The notes under the pieces are model-generated. The model worked only from the letters and a program-made list of their open reading frames with translations. It did not search any database and was not told the DNA's origin. From CAZUGO01 sp964619935 (lineage in GTDB: Bacteria > Planctomycetota > Phycisphaerae > UBA1845 > CAIVHJ01), in contig CAZUGO010000012.1 of NCBI GenBank assembly GCA_964619935.1, forward strand, positions 39,702 to 103,701: a stretch of DNA of 64,000 bases. Reading direction: 5' to 3'. Positions 24,204 through 33,008 of the stretch are shown here, one piece after another (positions within the stretch are counted from its first letter, which is position 1; each line of letters opens with the position of its first letter). The position numbers and the translations under genes are program-made.

Positions 24204-26245
24204 CCTGGCAGCCCCGGGGGGCCGCGACCGGGCGCCGCGGGCGGCAATTCCCGCACCTCATAGAGGATTACCGCCGCCGGGCTACCGGAATCGCCGAATC
24301 GCTGGATCACCCGCAAACCTACGGGCCCGAGCCGCTCAAACAGGTCCGGCGTCAGGTCCTTCCAAAAACCGTAGGTTCGCCGCAACCGCTCCATCTCGCT
24401 GAAGTTCACCAATATATAGGTATATTGCTGCTCATTGAGCCAGCGGATGACGGCTTCATCGCTGTCGGCGGCGGCTACGGCTTCGGCAAAGGGATTGCGA
24501 TTGAACACCACGCAACTGTCGACGCCGGGCGGCATGTAGAATGTCCGGGCCTCGCCGACCATCAGCACGCGGTCGGTCGCCCTCAGCCGCTGCCGAATGT
24601 AGGCCGCGGGATTCCGGCTGATGTCGGCATCCTGGTAGAACCACTCGATGTGGCCATGAATCCGCCACGACCGGCCGTCGTCGAACAACTCCGCTCGGTA
24701 CAGCGCTGCCGAAGTCCACAGGTTGAATGCGGCCACACCGCAGACGGCGATCAACGGCACCGCCCGAAGTCCGACCGCCGCGCTCGGCCACACCGAGCGG
24801 GCGCCCAGGATGCACAGCGGAATCAGCAGGACCACGGCAAACCGCGCATACAGGTGCGTCCAGAACAGCCAGACCCCGACCTGGAACAACAGCACCGCGG
24901 CGAACAGCAGGTCGAGGCGCGTTCGGGCGCGGCTGAACACCGCGGGCAACGCCAGCACCACAAGCCACCAGCCCAGCCGCCGATCCGCCAGCACGCGTCG
25001 GGCCAGGAGTTTCGCCCGAGCCGCCAGGCCGGCTTCCTGCGGCACCGGCCGATGCCCGCGCTGCCAGCGCTCGGCAAGTTCATCGGTCCAGATGCCCTGC
25101 CGGGCGCCCAAGACGCCATAGGCCAGTGGGAACACCGGGTTGCCGGTGGCCACCGCGTTCTTGATCAGCCACGGGGCGAACGTGACACAACATCCCGCAA
25201 GGCAGAGCAGCAGTCGGCGCCCCGCAACCCCGGCTGCCGATCTTGTGACACCCGCGGCGGTCGTCTGACGACACGACACGGCCACCCACATCCCGAGCAA
25301 CGGCACGGCGATCATGGGAACGGCGGTATACTTGAAGCCGCACGACCATCCTGCGTATGCACCGCTGAGCAATGCCAGCCGGGCCGTGACCGCCGGATCC
25401 GGCGCTGTCGCCGCCAGGCGGACGCCGGCGAAGGCCAACATCCCAAACAGCAGCATGCCGTTCTCGACATACGCCACGCCCGACAGATACATCAGCCATG
25501 GCGAGGTTCCGGCCAGCAGCGCCGCCGCCACGCCGGCGGCGGGATGCGACTCCCGCCCAATCAACCAGGCCACAAACACCCAGGTGAACCCGACCAGCGC
25601 GTTGATCAGCTTGGCCAGAATCGCGGCCTCGACGGCATCCTGCCGCAGGACCATGGCCAGCAGCGACAGCATTTCGGCGTTCATCGGAAAGTTGCTGTAG
25701 ATATTATTCGGCAGGTAGGTGATGCGGCCCTGCTCGTAGTACACCTTGGGAACTTGCAGGTGGTATTCCAGCACGTCATAGCCGCGGGCCTCTTCGGTCC
25801 AAAGCACGCCCGGCGGCACGGTGGCCACCAACAGGCTCATGACGCCGTGCGGCAGCAGCAACACCAGCAGCGCGTTGACTCGGGGCGCCGGCGTCGGCCG
25901 CGGGGCCCGGTGCAGCAGTTGGCCCAGCCGCAGCGCTCCGGCCAGACCCATGACCCCGAGGACCGACACCAGGATCGGCCGTGACAACAGGCCGGCCAGC
26001 CCCAGGCCCAGGACCGCCAGGCACAGCGTGCCCAATCCCAAGCCGGCGCCGAGGCCGAGCTGCCAGCGCAGCGGAAGCGCTGCCCGAAAGTCACGCGGCA
26101 GAATCAGCGCCAGAGGGCACAGCCCGAACAGCGCCGCCGCCAGAACCACCGCCGCCGCCCACACGCCGTCGGTCAGCACATACATGAGAGCCAATGGCGA
26201 GAGGGCCCACACCGCCGCCCCACCGGCGGCCAGGGACCCCACCAC
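24200..26245 (-). CDS. Polytopic membrane glycosyltransferase-like protein (GT39/ArnT-type)
   Basis: A 681-residue protein with about a dozen membrane helices and a C-terminal soluble domain (~540-670). The large periplasmic loop after the third or fourth helix contains DVLEYHLQVPKVYYEQG and ITYLPNNIYSNFPMNAEM. This is the acidic/aromatic loop pattern of dolichol-phosphate-mannose-type and ArnT-type transferases, which use lipid-linked sugars. The exact catalytic Asp pair is not certain. GTG at 26245 starts the frame; a CTG start directly after rsgA is also conceivable. It follows rsgA closely and may be co-transcribed. Its stop overlaps the convergent MDR gene's stop. Confidence 0.7.
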   Translation of the reverse strand: MVGSLAAGGAAVWALSPLALMYVLTDGVWAAAVVLAAALFGLCPLALILPRDFRAALPLRWQLGLGAGLGLGTLCLAVLGLGLAGLLSRPILVSVLGVMGLAGALRLGQLLHRAPRPTPAPRVNALLVLLLPHGVMSLLVATVPPGVLWTEEARGYDVLEYHLQVPKVYYEQGRITYLPNNIYSNFPMNAEMLSLLAMVLRQDAVEAAILAKLINALVGFTWVFVAWLIGRESHPAAGVAAALLAGTSPWLMYLSGVAYVENGMLLFGMLAFAGVRLAATAPDPAVTARLALLSGAYAGWSCGFKYTAVPMIAVPLLGMWVAVSCRQTTAAGVTRSAAGVAGRRLLLCLAGCCVTFAPWLIKNAVATGNPVFPLAYGVLGARQGIWTDELAERWQRGHRPVPQEAGLAARAKLLARRVLADRRLGWWLVVLALPAVFSRARTRLDLLFAAVLLFQVGVWLFWTHLYARFAVVLLIPLCILGARSVWPSAAVGLRAVPLIAVCGVAAFNLWTSAALYRAELFDDGRSWRIHGHIEWFYQDADISRNPAAYIRQRLRATDRVLMVGEARTFYMPPGVDSCVVFNRNPFAEAVAAADSDEAVIRWLNEQQYTYILVNFSEMERLRRTYGFWKDLTPDLFERLGPVGLRVIQRFGDSGSPAAVILYEVRELPPAAPGRGPPGLPG

Positions 26246-26306
26246 CAGCCACGCGGACTGGCGCCCGCCGGCAACGGTCCTGGGCTGCGGAGCGCGATTC
26301 AGCAGC

Positions 26307-27410
26307 TCAGCCCTCCTCGTACATCCGGCAGTAACTGTCGTAGCGGCGCGGATCGATCAGGCCCTGATCGACGGCGGCCTTGACCGCACAGGAATCCTCA
26401 TGGGTATGGGTGCAATCCGGGAATCGGCAATGGGGGACGTGATCGAGAAAATCGATGAAGTGTCGTTCGTACTCATTCGCGGGCACGACCGCCAAGTCAT
26501 AAGACCGGATTCCGGGCGTGTCGACGACGTATCCACCGAAGTCCAGTTTCAGCAGGACCGCCGTGGTGGTGGTGTGCCGGCCCTTGGCGGTAACCTCCGA
26601 GACCTCGGCGGTGCCGAGCCTCAAGCCCGGCTGCAAGGCATTGAGCAGCGAACTCTTGCCCACGCCGCTCTGTCCGACGATGACGGTCTCCCGGCCGGCC
26701 AGGTGGTGGCGCAAGTCGTCCAGACCCGCCCCGGACAGCGCGCAGCAGGACACCACCGGATACCCGATGCGACGATACATCTCGGCGACAGAGTTCATGG
26801 CGTCATCGCGGCCCAGGTCGATCTTGTTCAGGCACACAATCGGCGTGATGTTGCCGGCGTGGGCCGCCACCAGGTAGCGGTCGATCAGGTGCGGTCTCAG
26901 TGACGGTTCCTCGACGGACGCCACGATCAAGACCTGCCCGACATTGGCGGCGATGACCTGCACGCGGTCGGCATAGCGACGGCACAACTGGCTGGACCGT
27001 TCGTGGACCTGGTAGATCACGCCCTCACGCCCGACGCCGTCGGCTTCAGTCGCGGCGATAAACTGCACGCGGTCACCCACCGTGACCGGATGCCGCTCCG
27101 AGATCAACCGGGTCCGCAGGATCCGGCGGATGGTGCACGGCCAGATCCGGGTGCCGTCGTCGACTTCGGCAATCAAGCCGCGCATGGCGATGACCCTGCC
27201 GTCGCGCAGATCACGCCCGGCCTCCTCGCTGACCGTTCGCTTGCGGGACAGCTCGCCCTTGGGGATCAGCGACTGGCGCGCCACCGTGTCCTTGTTCTTG
27301 AACCCGTGGTCGAGGTACTGCCGCGTCCAACTGTTGTCCCGCGCCGGCTGGCTGCGGTTCCGCCGGAAGTCGACCCGGGTCTGCTGCTTCTTGCCCTTGC
27401 GCTTGGCCAT
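26307..27410 (-). CDS. rsgA: RsgA, small ribosomal subunit biogenesis GTPase
   Basis: A circularly permuted GTPase of 367 residues acting late in 30S maturation. An N-terminal OB fold (~75-135) comes first. The permuted G motifs follow in the order G4 (NKID, ~194), G5 (CALSG), G1 (GQSGVGKSSLLN, ~243) and G3 (DTPG), as expected for the family. The C-terminal zinc site is built from CRFPDCTHTHEDSC. The ~70-residue basic N-terminal extension (AKRKGKKQQTR) is longer than in E. coli and could contact rRNA. ATG at 27410 starts MAKRKGK; the ATG three codons upstream is also possible. Divergent from pyrF. Confidence 0.95.
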   Translation of the reverse strand: MAKRKGKKQQTRVDFRRNRSQPARDNSWTRQYLDHGFKNKDTVARQSLIPKGELSRKRTVSEEAGRDLRDGRVIAMRGLIAEVDDGTRIWPCTIRRILRTRLISERHPVTVGDRVQFIAATEADGVGREGVIYQVHERSSQLCRRYADRVQVIAANVGQVLIVASVEEPSLRPHLIDRYLVAAHAGNITPIVCLNKIDLGRDDAMNSVAEMYRRIGYPVVSCCALSGAGLDDLRHHLAGRETVIVGQSGVGKSSLLNALQPGLRLGTAEVSEVTAKGRHTTTTAVLLKLDFGGYVVDTPGIRSYDLAVVPANEYERHFIDFLDHVPHCRFPDCTHTHEDSCAVKAAVDQGLIDPRRYDSYCRMYEEG

Positions 27411-27457
27411 GGTATGCATAGTATACCGCGCCGGGGGCGGGCGGTCCGTCCGGTTTC

Positions 27458-27486
27458 TTGCAAGCCGTGGCCGACGACACTATAGT
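27458..27486 (+). promoter_or_regulatory. Promoter for pyrF-murD
   Basis: TTGCAA, a 17-base spacer and TATAGT, ending ~68 bases before the pyrF GTG start. It lies in the divergent rsgA-pyrF intergenic region. Confidence 0.6.
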
Positions 27487-27554
27487 GCCCCCAGCAACGC
27501 CCACCGGTTCCGTCGATGACGCCGCACCGCGGCACAGCCACGAAAGGGCAAACC

Positions 27555-28502
27555 GTGTCCGACCATTTTGCGGATCGCTTGCTTGAAGCCGTTCGCGACA
27601 AGAACAACCCGGTCTGCGTCGGGCTGGATCCGGTCTATGACCGGCTGCCCCCCGCGGTTCGCGAGCTGCCGGAATTCAACGACGGCCAGGACGCGGAGTC
27701 GGCGCTGGACGCCATCCTGGAATTCAGCCGCATTGTGATTCGCACGATTGCACCGCTCGTGCCGGCCATCAAGATCAACACCGCCTATTTCGAGCGCTAC
27801 TACGGGGAAGGTGTGGATGCCTATCTGGAGCTGGTCCAGGAGGCCGTCCAGGCCGGTCTGGTGGTGATCGGGGACTGCAAGCGCAGCGACGTCGGGCATT
27901 CCGCCGAATTGCTGGCCGGCGCCCAATTGGCAGACCCCGAGTTCATCAACATGGAAGCGCACATCGCCCCGCACGCAGTGACCCTGAACCCGTACATCGG
28001 GCTGGATGGGTTGCGTCCGTTCTTGAACGTCTGCCAGGCGGCACACAAGGGCGTGTTCGTGCTGGTCCGCACCAGCAACGAGGACGCCGAGACCGTCCAG
28101 GGATTCAGCAACGCCGAGGGCCTGACGCTCAGCGAGCACATTGCCGGCCTGGTTGACACCTGGGGCAGCACCCCGGACTTGATGGGCACGCTGGGCTACA
28201 GTTGCGTCGGCGCCGTGGTGGCCCCGCGCAATGCCGAGCTGGCCGTCCGGCTGCGGCAGATCATGCCGCGGAGCCTGTTTCTGGTGCCGGGCTTTGGCGC
28301 CCAGGGCATCAACGCCGAGCAGTTGGTCCCCTGCTTCAAGTCTGACGGCACCGGGGCATTGGTCAATTCCTCCCGGCAAATCATCTACGCTTTCGATGAT
28401 CCGCGATATCAATCCCAGAGCGAAGTCAGTTGGATCGGAGCCGTCGAACAGGCCTGTCGAGACTTTGCCCGCGAGGTGGCCCAGACCATCGACATGCGCT
28501 GA
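27555..28502 (+). CDS. pyrF: Orotidine 5'-phosphate decarboxylase
   Basis: The last step of UMP synthesis: decarboxylation of OMP. The 315 residues match the larger type-2 PyrF family. The substrate-binding start is CVGLDPVYDRLP (~residues 21-32). INTAYFERYYGEG follows, and GDCKRSDVG (~110) carries the Asp-Lys-x-x-Asp catalytic charge network. The phosphate-gripping loop is VPGFGAQG near 255. GTG at 27555 follows GAAAGG and yields the usual short N-terminus; a longer in-frame start at 27516 adds unrelated residues. The TGA stop is one base from the murD ATG, so the two genes form an operon. Confidence 0.92.
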   Translation: MSDHFADRLLEAVRDKNNPVCVGLDPVYDRLPPAVRELPEFNDGQDAESALDAILEFSRIVIRTIAPLVPAIKINTAYFERYYGEGVDAYLELVQEAVQAGLVVIGDCKRSDVGHSAELLAGAQLADPEFINMEAHIAPHAVTLNPYIGLDGLRPFLNVCQAAHKGVFVLVRTSNEDAETVQGFSNAEGLTLSEHIAGLVDTWGSTPDLMGTLGYSCVGAVVAPRNAELAVRLRQIMPRSLFLVPGFGAQGINAEQLVPCFKSDGTGALVNSSRQIIYAFDDPRYQSQSEVSWIGAVEQACRDFAREVAQTIDMR

Positions 28503-28503
28503 G

Positions 28504-29841
28504 ATGGGCACCGAATTCCGCCAGAAGCGCGTCGTGGTGATGGGGCTGGGCCGTTTCGGCGGCGGCATCGGGGTGACCCGTTGGTTGGCGGATCAAGGGG
28601 CCGCCGTCCGAGTCACCGATCAGGCCACTGCCGCCGAGTTGGAATCGTCGGTCGCCCAACTCGCAGACCTGCCGGTGGATTGGCGCCTCGGCGGCCACCA
28701 TGTCGATCATCTGGACGGAGCCGAGTTGCTGGTGGTCAGCCCGGCGGTCGACAAGCAGCGCTCCGACCTGGTCCGCACCGCGGTGGACCGCAGGATTCCG
28801 ATCACCAGCGAGTTGAACCTGTTTGTCGAGCGCTGCCCGGGGCAAATCATCGGCGTGACCGGCACCGCGGGCAAGAGCACCACAACGGCAATGATCTTCG
28901 ATGTGCTTCACGCCAACCTTGAGCACCTCGTGGGTCGGCCGCAGCACATCTGGCTGGGCGGCAACTTGGGTGCCTCGCTGCTCGGCGACCTCCCGCGGAT
29001 CACGCCGTGCGATTACGTGGTCCTGGAACTGTCCAGCTTCCAGCTCGAGGATCTGGCCCCGTTGCGCCGCAGCCCGCGCCTTGCCGTGCTCACCAACCTC
29101 AGTCCCCAGCACCTCGACCGCCACGGGACTTTTGCACGGTATCTCGACGCCAAACGGGTCATCTTCGCGTTCCAGGGCCCGGATGATTGGGCGGTGATCA
29201 GCGCTCAGGCCGCCGCTGTGCTCGGCGATCGCCAACCGGGACCGGCCCGAACAACCGTCTTCGAGCGGGCCGAGGCACTCCGCGGGCGGTTGCAGGTGGT
29301 CGGTGACCATCACCTGGCCAACGCCGCGGCTGCCCTGGAAGTCGGCCGCTTGCTTGGCCTGAGCGATCCACCGATGATCGAGGAGTTGTGCCGCTTCAAA
29401 GGACTCCCCCACCGCCTGGAGCTGGTTCGCGAATACCAGCAGGTTCGCTACTACAACGACTCCAAGTCCACCATGCCGGCCTCCACGATCACCGCCCTGG
29501 AATGTTTCGAGGACCCGGTGGTCCTGCTGTGCGGCGGCCAGGAGAAGGCCGTATCGTTCGACGAGCTGGCGGCGGTGATCCGCAGCCGCGTCCGCCTGGT
29601 AATCTGCTTCGGCGAGACGCGGGCGAAGATCGCCACCTGGGTCCGCCGCAGCCCCGCCGGCCTGAGCCGACCGGCAATCAAGACCGTCCATGAATTCAAC
29701 GGTGGGGTCAACCTGGCCCGGCGACTGGCCCGCCCCGGCGAGGTGGTGCTGTTCTCGCCGGGTTGCCCCAGCTTCGACGGCTTTGCCAATTACGCCGACC
29801 GCGGCGACCACTTCCGAGCCATCGTCAGAGGCTGGGTGTAA
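28504..29841 (+). CDS. murD: UDP-N-acetylmuramoyl-L-alanine--D-glutamate ligase MurD
   Basis: A cytoplasmic peptidoglycan-precursor ligase adding D-Glu to UDP-MurNAc-L-Ala with ATP; 445 residues. Domain 1 opens with a Rossmann-like GLGRFGGG. The central ATPase has the P-loop GVTGTAGKSTT near 117, the ELSSFQLE motif near 178 and LSPQHLDRHGT. Domain 3 has YYNDSKSTMPASTITAL and the C-terminal SPGCPSFDGFANYADRGD. All Mur-ligase signatures are intact, and the D-Glu-binding C-terminus identifies MurD rather than MurC, E or F. Its presence argues for a peptidoglycan wall. It follows pyrF by one base and is not inside a typical mur/dcw cluster here. Confidence 0.94.
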   Translation: MGTEFRQKRVVVMGLGRFGGGIGVTRWLADQGAAVRVTDQATAAELESSVAQLADLPVDWRLGGHHVDHLDGAELLVVSPAVDKQRSDLVRTAVDRRIPITSELNLFVERCPGQIIGVTGTAGKSTTTAMIFDVLHANLEHLVGRPQHIWLGGNLGASLLGDLPRITPCDYVVLELSSFQLEDLAPLRRSPRLAVLTNLSPQHLDRHGTFARYLDAKRVIFAFQGPDDWAVISAQAAAVLGDRQPGPARTTVFERAEALRGRLQVVGDHHLANAAAALEVGRLLGLSDPPMIEELCRFKGLPHRLELVREYQQVRYYNDSKSTMPASTITALECFEDPVVLLCGGQEKAVSFDELAAVIRSRVRLVICFGETRAKIATWVRRSPAGLSRPAIKTVHEFNGGVNLARRLARPGEVVLFSPGCPSFDGFANYADRGDHFRAIVRGWV

Positions 29842-29917
29842 CCTCCCGCCGGGAAGGGTATTTTCTGATACAATCAGTTGGGCTCAAACAGGTTGCGACA
29901 TGCGACGCGGAACGGGC

Positions 29918-29946
29918 TTGCAGATAATATACATATGCATTATATT
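29918..29946 (+). promoter_or_regulatory. Promoter of the exported protein at 30002
   Basis: TTGCAG, a 17-base AT-rich spacer and TATATT, in an unusually AT-rich pocket of this GC-rich genome. It lies 55 bases upstream of a start with a perfect GGGAGG ribosome site. Confidence 0.65.
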
Positions 29947-30001
29947 AACTACGGCAAAAGATGGCTTGGGCCCGACGGTCCACAGAGTGGGGAGGTACCA
30001 G

Positions 30002-30535
30002 ATGCTGACGAATCGAACGGTTACCGCGGCGGTGCTGGGTGTTGCGATGAGCTGCCTGGGTGCCGAAGCACACGCGGGCCACGACGTCGAGGTGGACATT
30101 GAACATCTCAAAGGGTACTTGTACCGCACGGCCGACGGCTGGCAATTGCACGTGCGTTACGAGGTCGAGATTGAGGATGCCTATTCGGACGACCAATTCG
30201 ACCTGATCTTGTACCTCACCGAGAAAGGCCGTCCGGTTCACTCGGATCAGGGCCGCCTGGTCGAGTACGTCGTTCCGCTGGACAATCCGACTGAGGTGGA
30301 CGATGACGAGGTCAAGTTTGAACGCGACGTGACCATTGATCTGCCCGAAAAACCGTTCATCAATCCGAAACGCGTCCGCCTGCACGGCATGATCGTATAT
30401 CGCGGTGATCATCGGCCACTGGACCACAAGCAGGACAGTCTCAAACTGCGTCCTCCTCGGGAATTCCGCCAGCAGGGCGGGGAGCTGTGCCTCCGTGACC
30501 AGCGATTCCGTTTCGGGTTCTGGTGGTGCGACTGA
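30002..30535 (+). CDS. Exported protein of unknown function
   Basis: A 177-residue secreted protein. The ATG follows GGGAGG at six bases, and the N-terminus is a classic signal peptide (TVTAAVLGVAMSCLGAEAHA) with an AHA cleavage site before GHDVEVD. The mature part is very acidic and predicted all-beta (WQLHVRYEVEIEDAYSDDQF, DLILYLTEKGRPV). It ends in RFRFGFWWCD with a single C-terminal Cys. No known family is recognised. It has its own good promoter and no obvious partner, so it may be an abundant periplasmic or surface protein. Confidence 0.75.
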   Translation: MLTNRTVTAAVLGVAMSCLGAEAHAGHDVEVDIEHLKGYLYRTADGWQLHVRYEVEIEDAYSDDQFDLILYLTEKGRPVHSDQGRLVEYVVPLDNPTEVDDDEVKFERDVTIDLPEKPFINPKRVRLHGMIVYRGDHRPLDHKQDSLKLRPPREFRQQGGELCLRDQRFRFGFWWCD

Positions 30536-30563
30536 GTCGCGCCGCAACAGGGGTCAAAAAAAC

Positions 30564-30776
30564 ATGCCCGGCGATGTCTATGAAGGTCCGCTTGAAGCGC
30601 AATCCGGCACGGCCGCGTCGAATCTGGTTCGGCTGGGCCGGAAGCGCCGGGCGCCCTCCTGGCCCAGGGTGGTTCCGGCGTGTGGCCTCTTGCTGCTCAC
30701 CGGCTGCGATAACACCGCAGACCTGGTCCTGAACACCGTTCTGCTGGCGTTCGAGATCGTCAGCGTCTGGGTGTAG
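30564..30776 (+). CDS. Small putative lipoprotein
   Basis: A 70-residue ORF 28 bases after the exported-protein gene. A hydrophobic stretch ACGLLLLTGCDNTADLV has a lipobox-like LLTGC at ~residues 44-48. The preceding N-terminus (~35 residues, charged) is long for a signal peptide, so the true start may be later. The tail is an amphipathic hydrophobic helix (VLNTVLLAFEIVSVWV). Small GCD-type lipoproteins of this shape are common in planctomycetes. Evidence is weak. Confidence 0.4.
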   Translation: MPGDVYEGPLEAQSGTAASNLVRLGRKRRAPSWPRVVPACGLLLLTGCDNTADLVLNTVLLAFEIVSVWV

Positions 30777-31060
30777 CCACCGCTTGCCCCCGCGCCTGGC
30801 TGGCCGGAAGGTCACCTGCAATCTGCGGCTCCCCATCCTGCCCGGGGTGCAGGTTCGCGATCTGGCTTCACACCGGCCGGGGCGGGTAGCCCGGCAATCG
30901 CCCGCTGACTGGCAGCGGCGCTTACCATCCCCCCCCTCCGCTTCCTCGCTGGGCTCGCCCAAGGTCTTGAGCGGTGTCCGGATTCGGTCGTTCCTGGTGG
31001 CAGGCGTGCGGGCTGCCGGCGCCCGCGGGCAAGCATGCCAAACCCGGGCGAATTTCAGCC
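30777..31060. other. Intergenic stretch
   Basis: GC-rich, without a supported gene; it ends where the AT-rich 22-bp repeat array begins. Confidence 0.4.
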
Positions 31061-31193
31061 AAAATGGTACCATCATTTAGTCCAAATGAAGATACCGTTT
31101 GTAGTAAACCGTACCACCGTTTTGTCCAATTGATACCACCGTTTGACCATTTTCATATCATCATTTGGACAAAATGGTACCATCATTTTTTCT
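31061..31193 (+). repeat. Six tandem degenerate 22-bp repeats (AT-rich array)
   Basis: The core TACCAYCRTTT recurs at 31068, (31093), 31112, 31134, 31156 and 31178. Four intervals are 22, 22, 22 and 25+19 = 44, so the register is exactly 22 bases; the second unit is shifted by a 3-base insertion and deletion. Each unit reads roughly AAATGRTACCAYCRTTT followed by KGWCC. The first and last units contain the palindrome ATGGTACCAT. The array is AT-rich against a GC-rich background. Because 22 is not a multiple of three and the frames are not protein-like, a DNA-binding or structural role is more likely than coding. Confidence 0.8.
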
Positions 31194-31529
31194 GAACGAC
31201 CCGCTGACTCGGGGTCCGCAGGGCCGGGCCGGGCGGTTGGCTGCGCGATAGTGACGATACCCTGCTCGCCTGGCGGACGAAACGGCCCATCTGCCGCCAG
31301 GTGTGGCAGCCGGCGACGGGTGTGGCCTCGGGCTGCCCCGGTGTCCCGCCAGCGGGGAACGGCTCAGGCGTGGCCCGCGCCTTGCGATGGGCTCGGGCGG
31401 CGTGCTGCAATTCGCCGGTCACGCACCGCCCACCGCTCCTGAGCCCGGTAATTGCGCGGGTGAATCCGCCCCCGGATCGCTTTGGATTGCCAATGTACGC
31501 AGGCCTCGAGCGGGCCGATAGCATGGAAG
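31194..31529. other. Intergenic stretch after the repeat array
   Basis: GC-rich again; open frames are Arg/Pro-rich shadows without start signals. Probably the leader region of the TSP3 lipoprotein gene. Confidence 0.4.
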
Positions 31530-32858
31530 ATGCGCCAGGTAACGGGTTCATTCTGGGGTCTCGCGGGTATGGTGCTCTTGGCCGCCGCTGGCTTGGCCGG
31601 CTGCTTTCGGCATGATGACGGCACCGTGGATGCTGACCCTGTCGCCGAGGACAACGTCAACGACAACGCAACACCGGGCGACAGCGACGCCGACGGACTC
31701 CTCGATCTGTCGGAGACCGCACTGGGCACCAATCCTCTGGGCCCGGACAGCGATGGAGACGGCCTGGACGACGGCGCGGAGATGACCCTGGGCACCGACC
31801 CGCTGGACCCCGACAGCGACCAGGACGGGCTGTTGGACCGGGTCGAAGTCCAGGTGCACATGACCAACCCGGTGGCCAGCGATACGGACGCCGATTTCCT
31901 GAGTGACTTTCAGGAGATCCAGTTGGGCACTCATCCGTTGCTGGCGGACACCGACGCGGATGGGCTGAGCGATTTCGACGAGGTCAACACCTACCTGACC
32001 GATCCAGCGATCGCCGACAGCGATGCCGACGGGCTCGCGGACCTGGCGGAGGTCACGGCCGGCACCGACCCGCGGAGCACCGACTCGGACACCGACGGGC
32101 TCACTGACGGGGCGGAGTCGGAGGCGGCCACCGACCCTTTGGATCCCGACAGCGACAACGACGGAGTTCTTGACGGCACCGAGGTGATCATCGGGACCGA
32201 CCCACTTCGTGCCGACAGCGATGGCGACGGGCTCACCGACGGCCAGGAAATTTCCCAGGGGACCAATCCAGTCAACGCCGACAGTGATGCCGACGGCGTC
32301 AGTGACGGTGTTGAAGTCGACGGGGGCGACAACCCCCTGTCCACCGATTCCGATGGTGACGGACTGAACGACGACGACGAACTGCAGGCCGGAACCGACC
32401 CCAGCGACAGCGATTCCGACAACGATGGCCTGTCCGACGGCGAGGAAGCGGCCCTGGGCACCGGCCCGTTGACCTTCGACAGCGACACGGACGGGCTTGG
32501 CGACGGCGACGAGGTGCAGGAGTACCAGACGGACCCGCTGCTGGCTGACACCGACGGTGACGGCCTGTCCGACCTTGGCGAGTTGCAGCTCGGGACCGAT
32601 CCCGGGAACGCTGACAGCGACGGCGATGGGCTGTCGGATCATGCCGAGGTGCAGCTTTACGGCAGCGATCCCCTGGACGTCGACTCCGACAACGACGGGC
32701 TCAACGACGACGACGAAGTCGCCGCTGAGACCGACCCCGGGGACCCCGATACCGACGGCGACGGGGTGCTCGACAGTGTGGACAACTGCCCGCTACTCGC
32801 CAATCTCGATCAGCGCGATTCCGACAACGACGACCTGGGCGACGCCTGTGACGAATGA
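31530..32858 (+). CDS. Calcium-binding TSP3-repeat lipoprotein, 442 residues
   Basis: A surface or periplasmic lipoprotein. ATG at 31530 opens a signal peptide ending in a clear lipobox, AAGLAGC (Cys ~25). The rest is almost entirely thrombospondin type-3-like calcium loops: I count 17 copies of D-S/T-D-x-D-x-x-x-D (for example DSDADGLLD, DSDGDGLDD) plus a final DSDNDDLGD. They are spaced ~22-24 residues apart and linked by LGTDPL-type segments. DNCPLLAN near the end gives the Cys-containing classical unit. Asp is extremely frequent, so the protein is highly acidic and would fold only with calcium. No catalytic domain is seen; it may be a stalk, adhesin or matrix protein. Confidence 0.88.
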   Translation: MRQVTGSFWGLAGMVLLAAAGLAGCFRHDDGTVDADPVAEDNVNDNATPGDSDADGLLDLSETALGTNPLGPDSDGDGLDDGAEMTLGTDPLDPDSDQDGLLDRVEVQVHMTNPVASDTDADFLSDFQEIQLGTHPLLADTDADGLSDFDEVNTYLTDPAIADSDADGLADLAEVTAGTDPRSTDSDTDGLTDGAESEAATDPLDPDSDNDGVLDGTEVIIGTDPLRADSDGDGLTDGQEISQGTNPVNADSDADGVSDGVEVDGGDNPLSTDSDGDGLNDDDELQAGTDPSDSDSDNDGLSDGEEAALGTGPLTFDSDTDGLGDGDEVQEYQTDPLLADTDGDGLSDLGELQLGTDPGNADSDGDGLSDHAEVQLYGSDPLDVDSDNDGLNDDDEVAAETDPGDPDTDGDGVLDSVDNCPLLANLDQRDSDNDDLGDACDE

Positions 32859-33008
32859 GGGGCGGGGTCACGGTTTCTGAGGCGCTCGGCGGCACGACCG
32901 GACATCGCACCCGCGGCCCGGTGCGTGACAACCGGGCAAGAGGGCTTCCCAGCCGTCGGCCGTGGCGTTATGATCCTGACTTTTGGTCCTCTGAGAGTCA
33001 GGAAGACG

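Noticed and set aside
31061..31193. CRISPR array
   Set aside because: The 22-base units are contiguous without unique spacers, and no cas genes are nearby.
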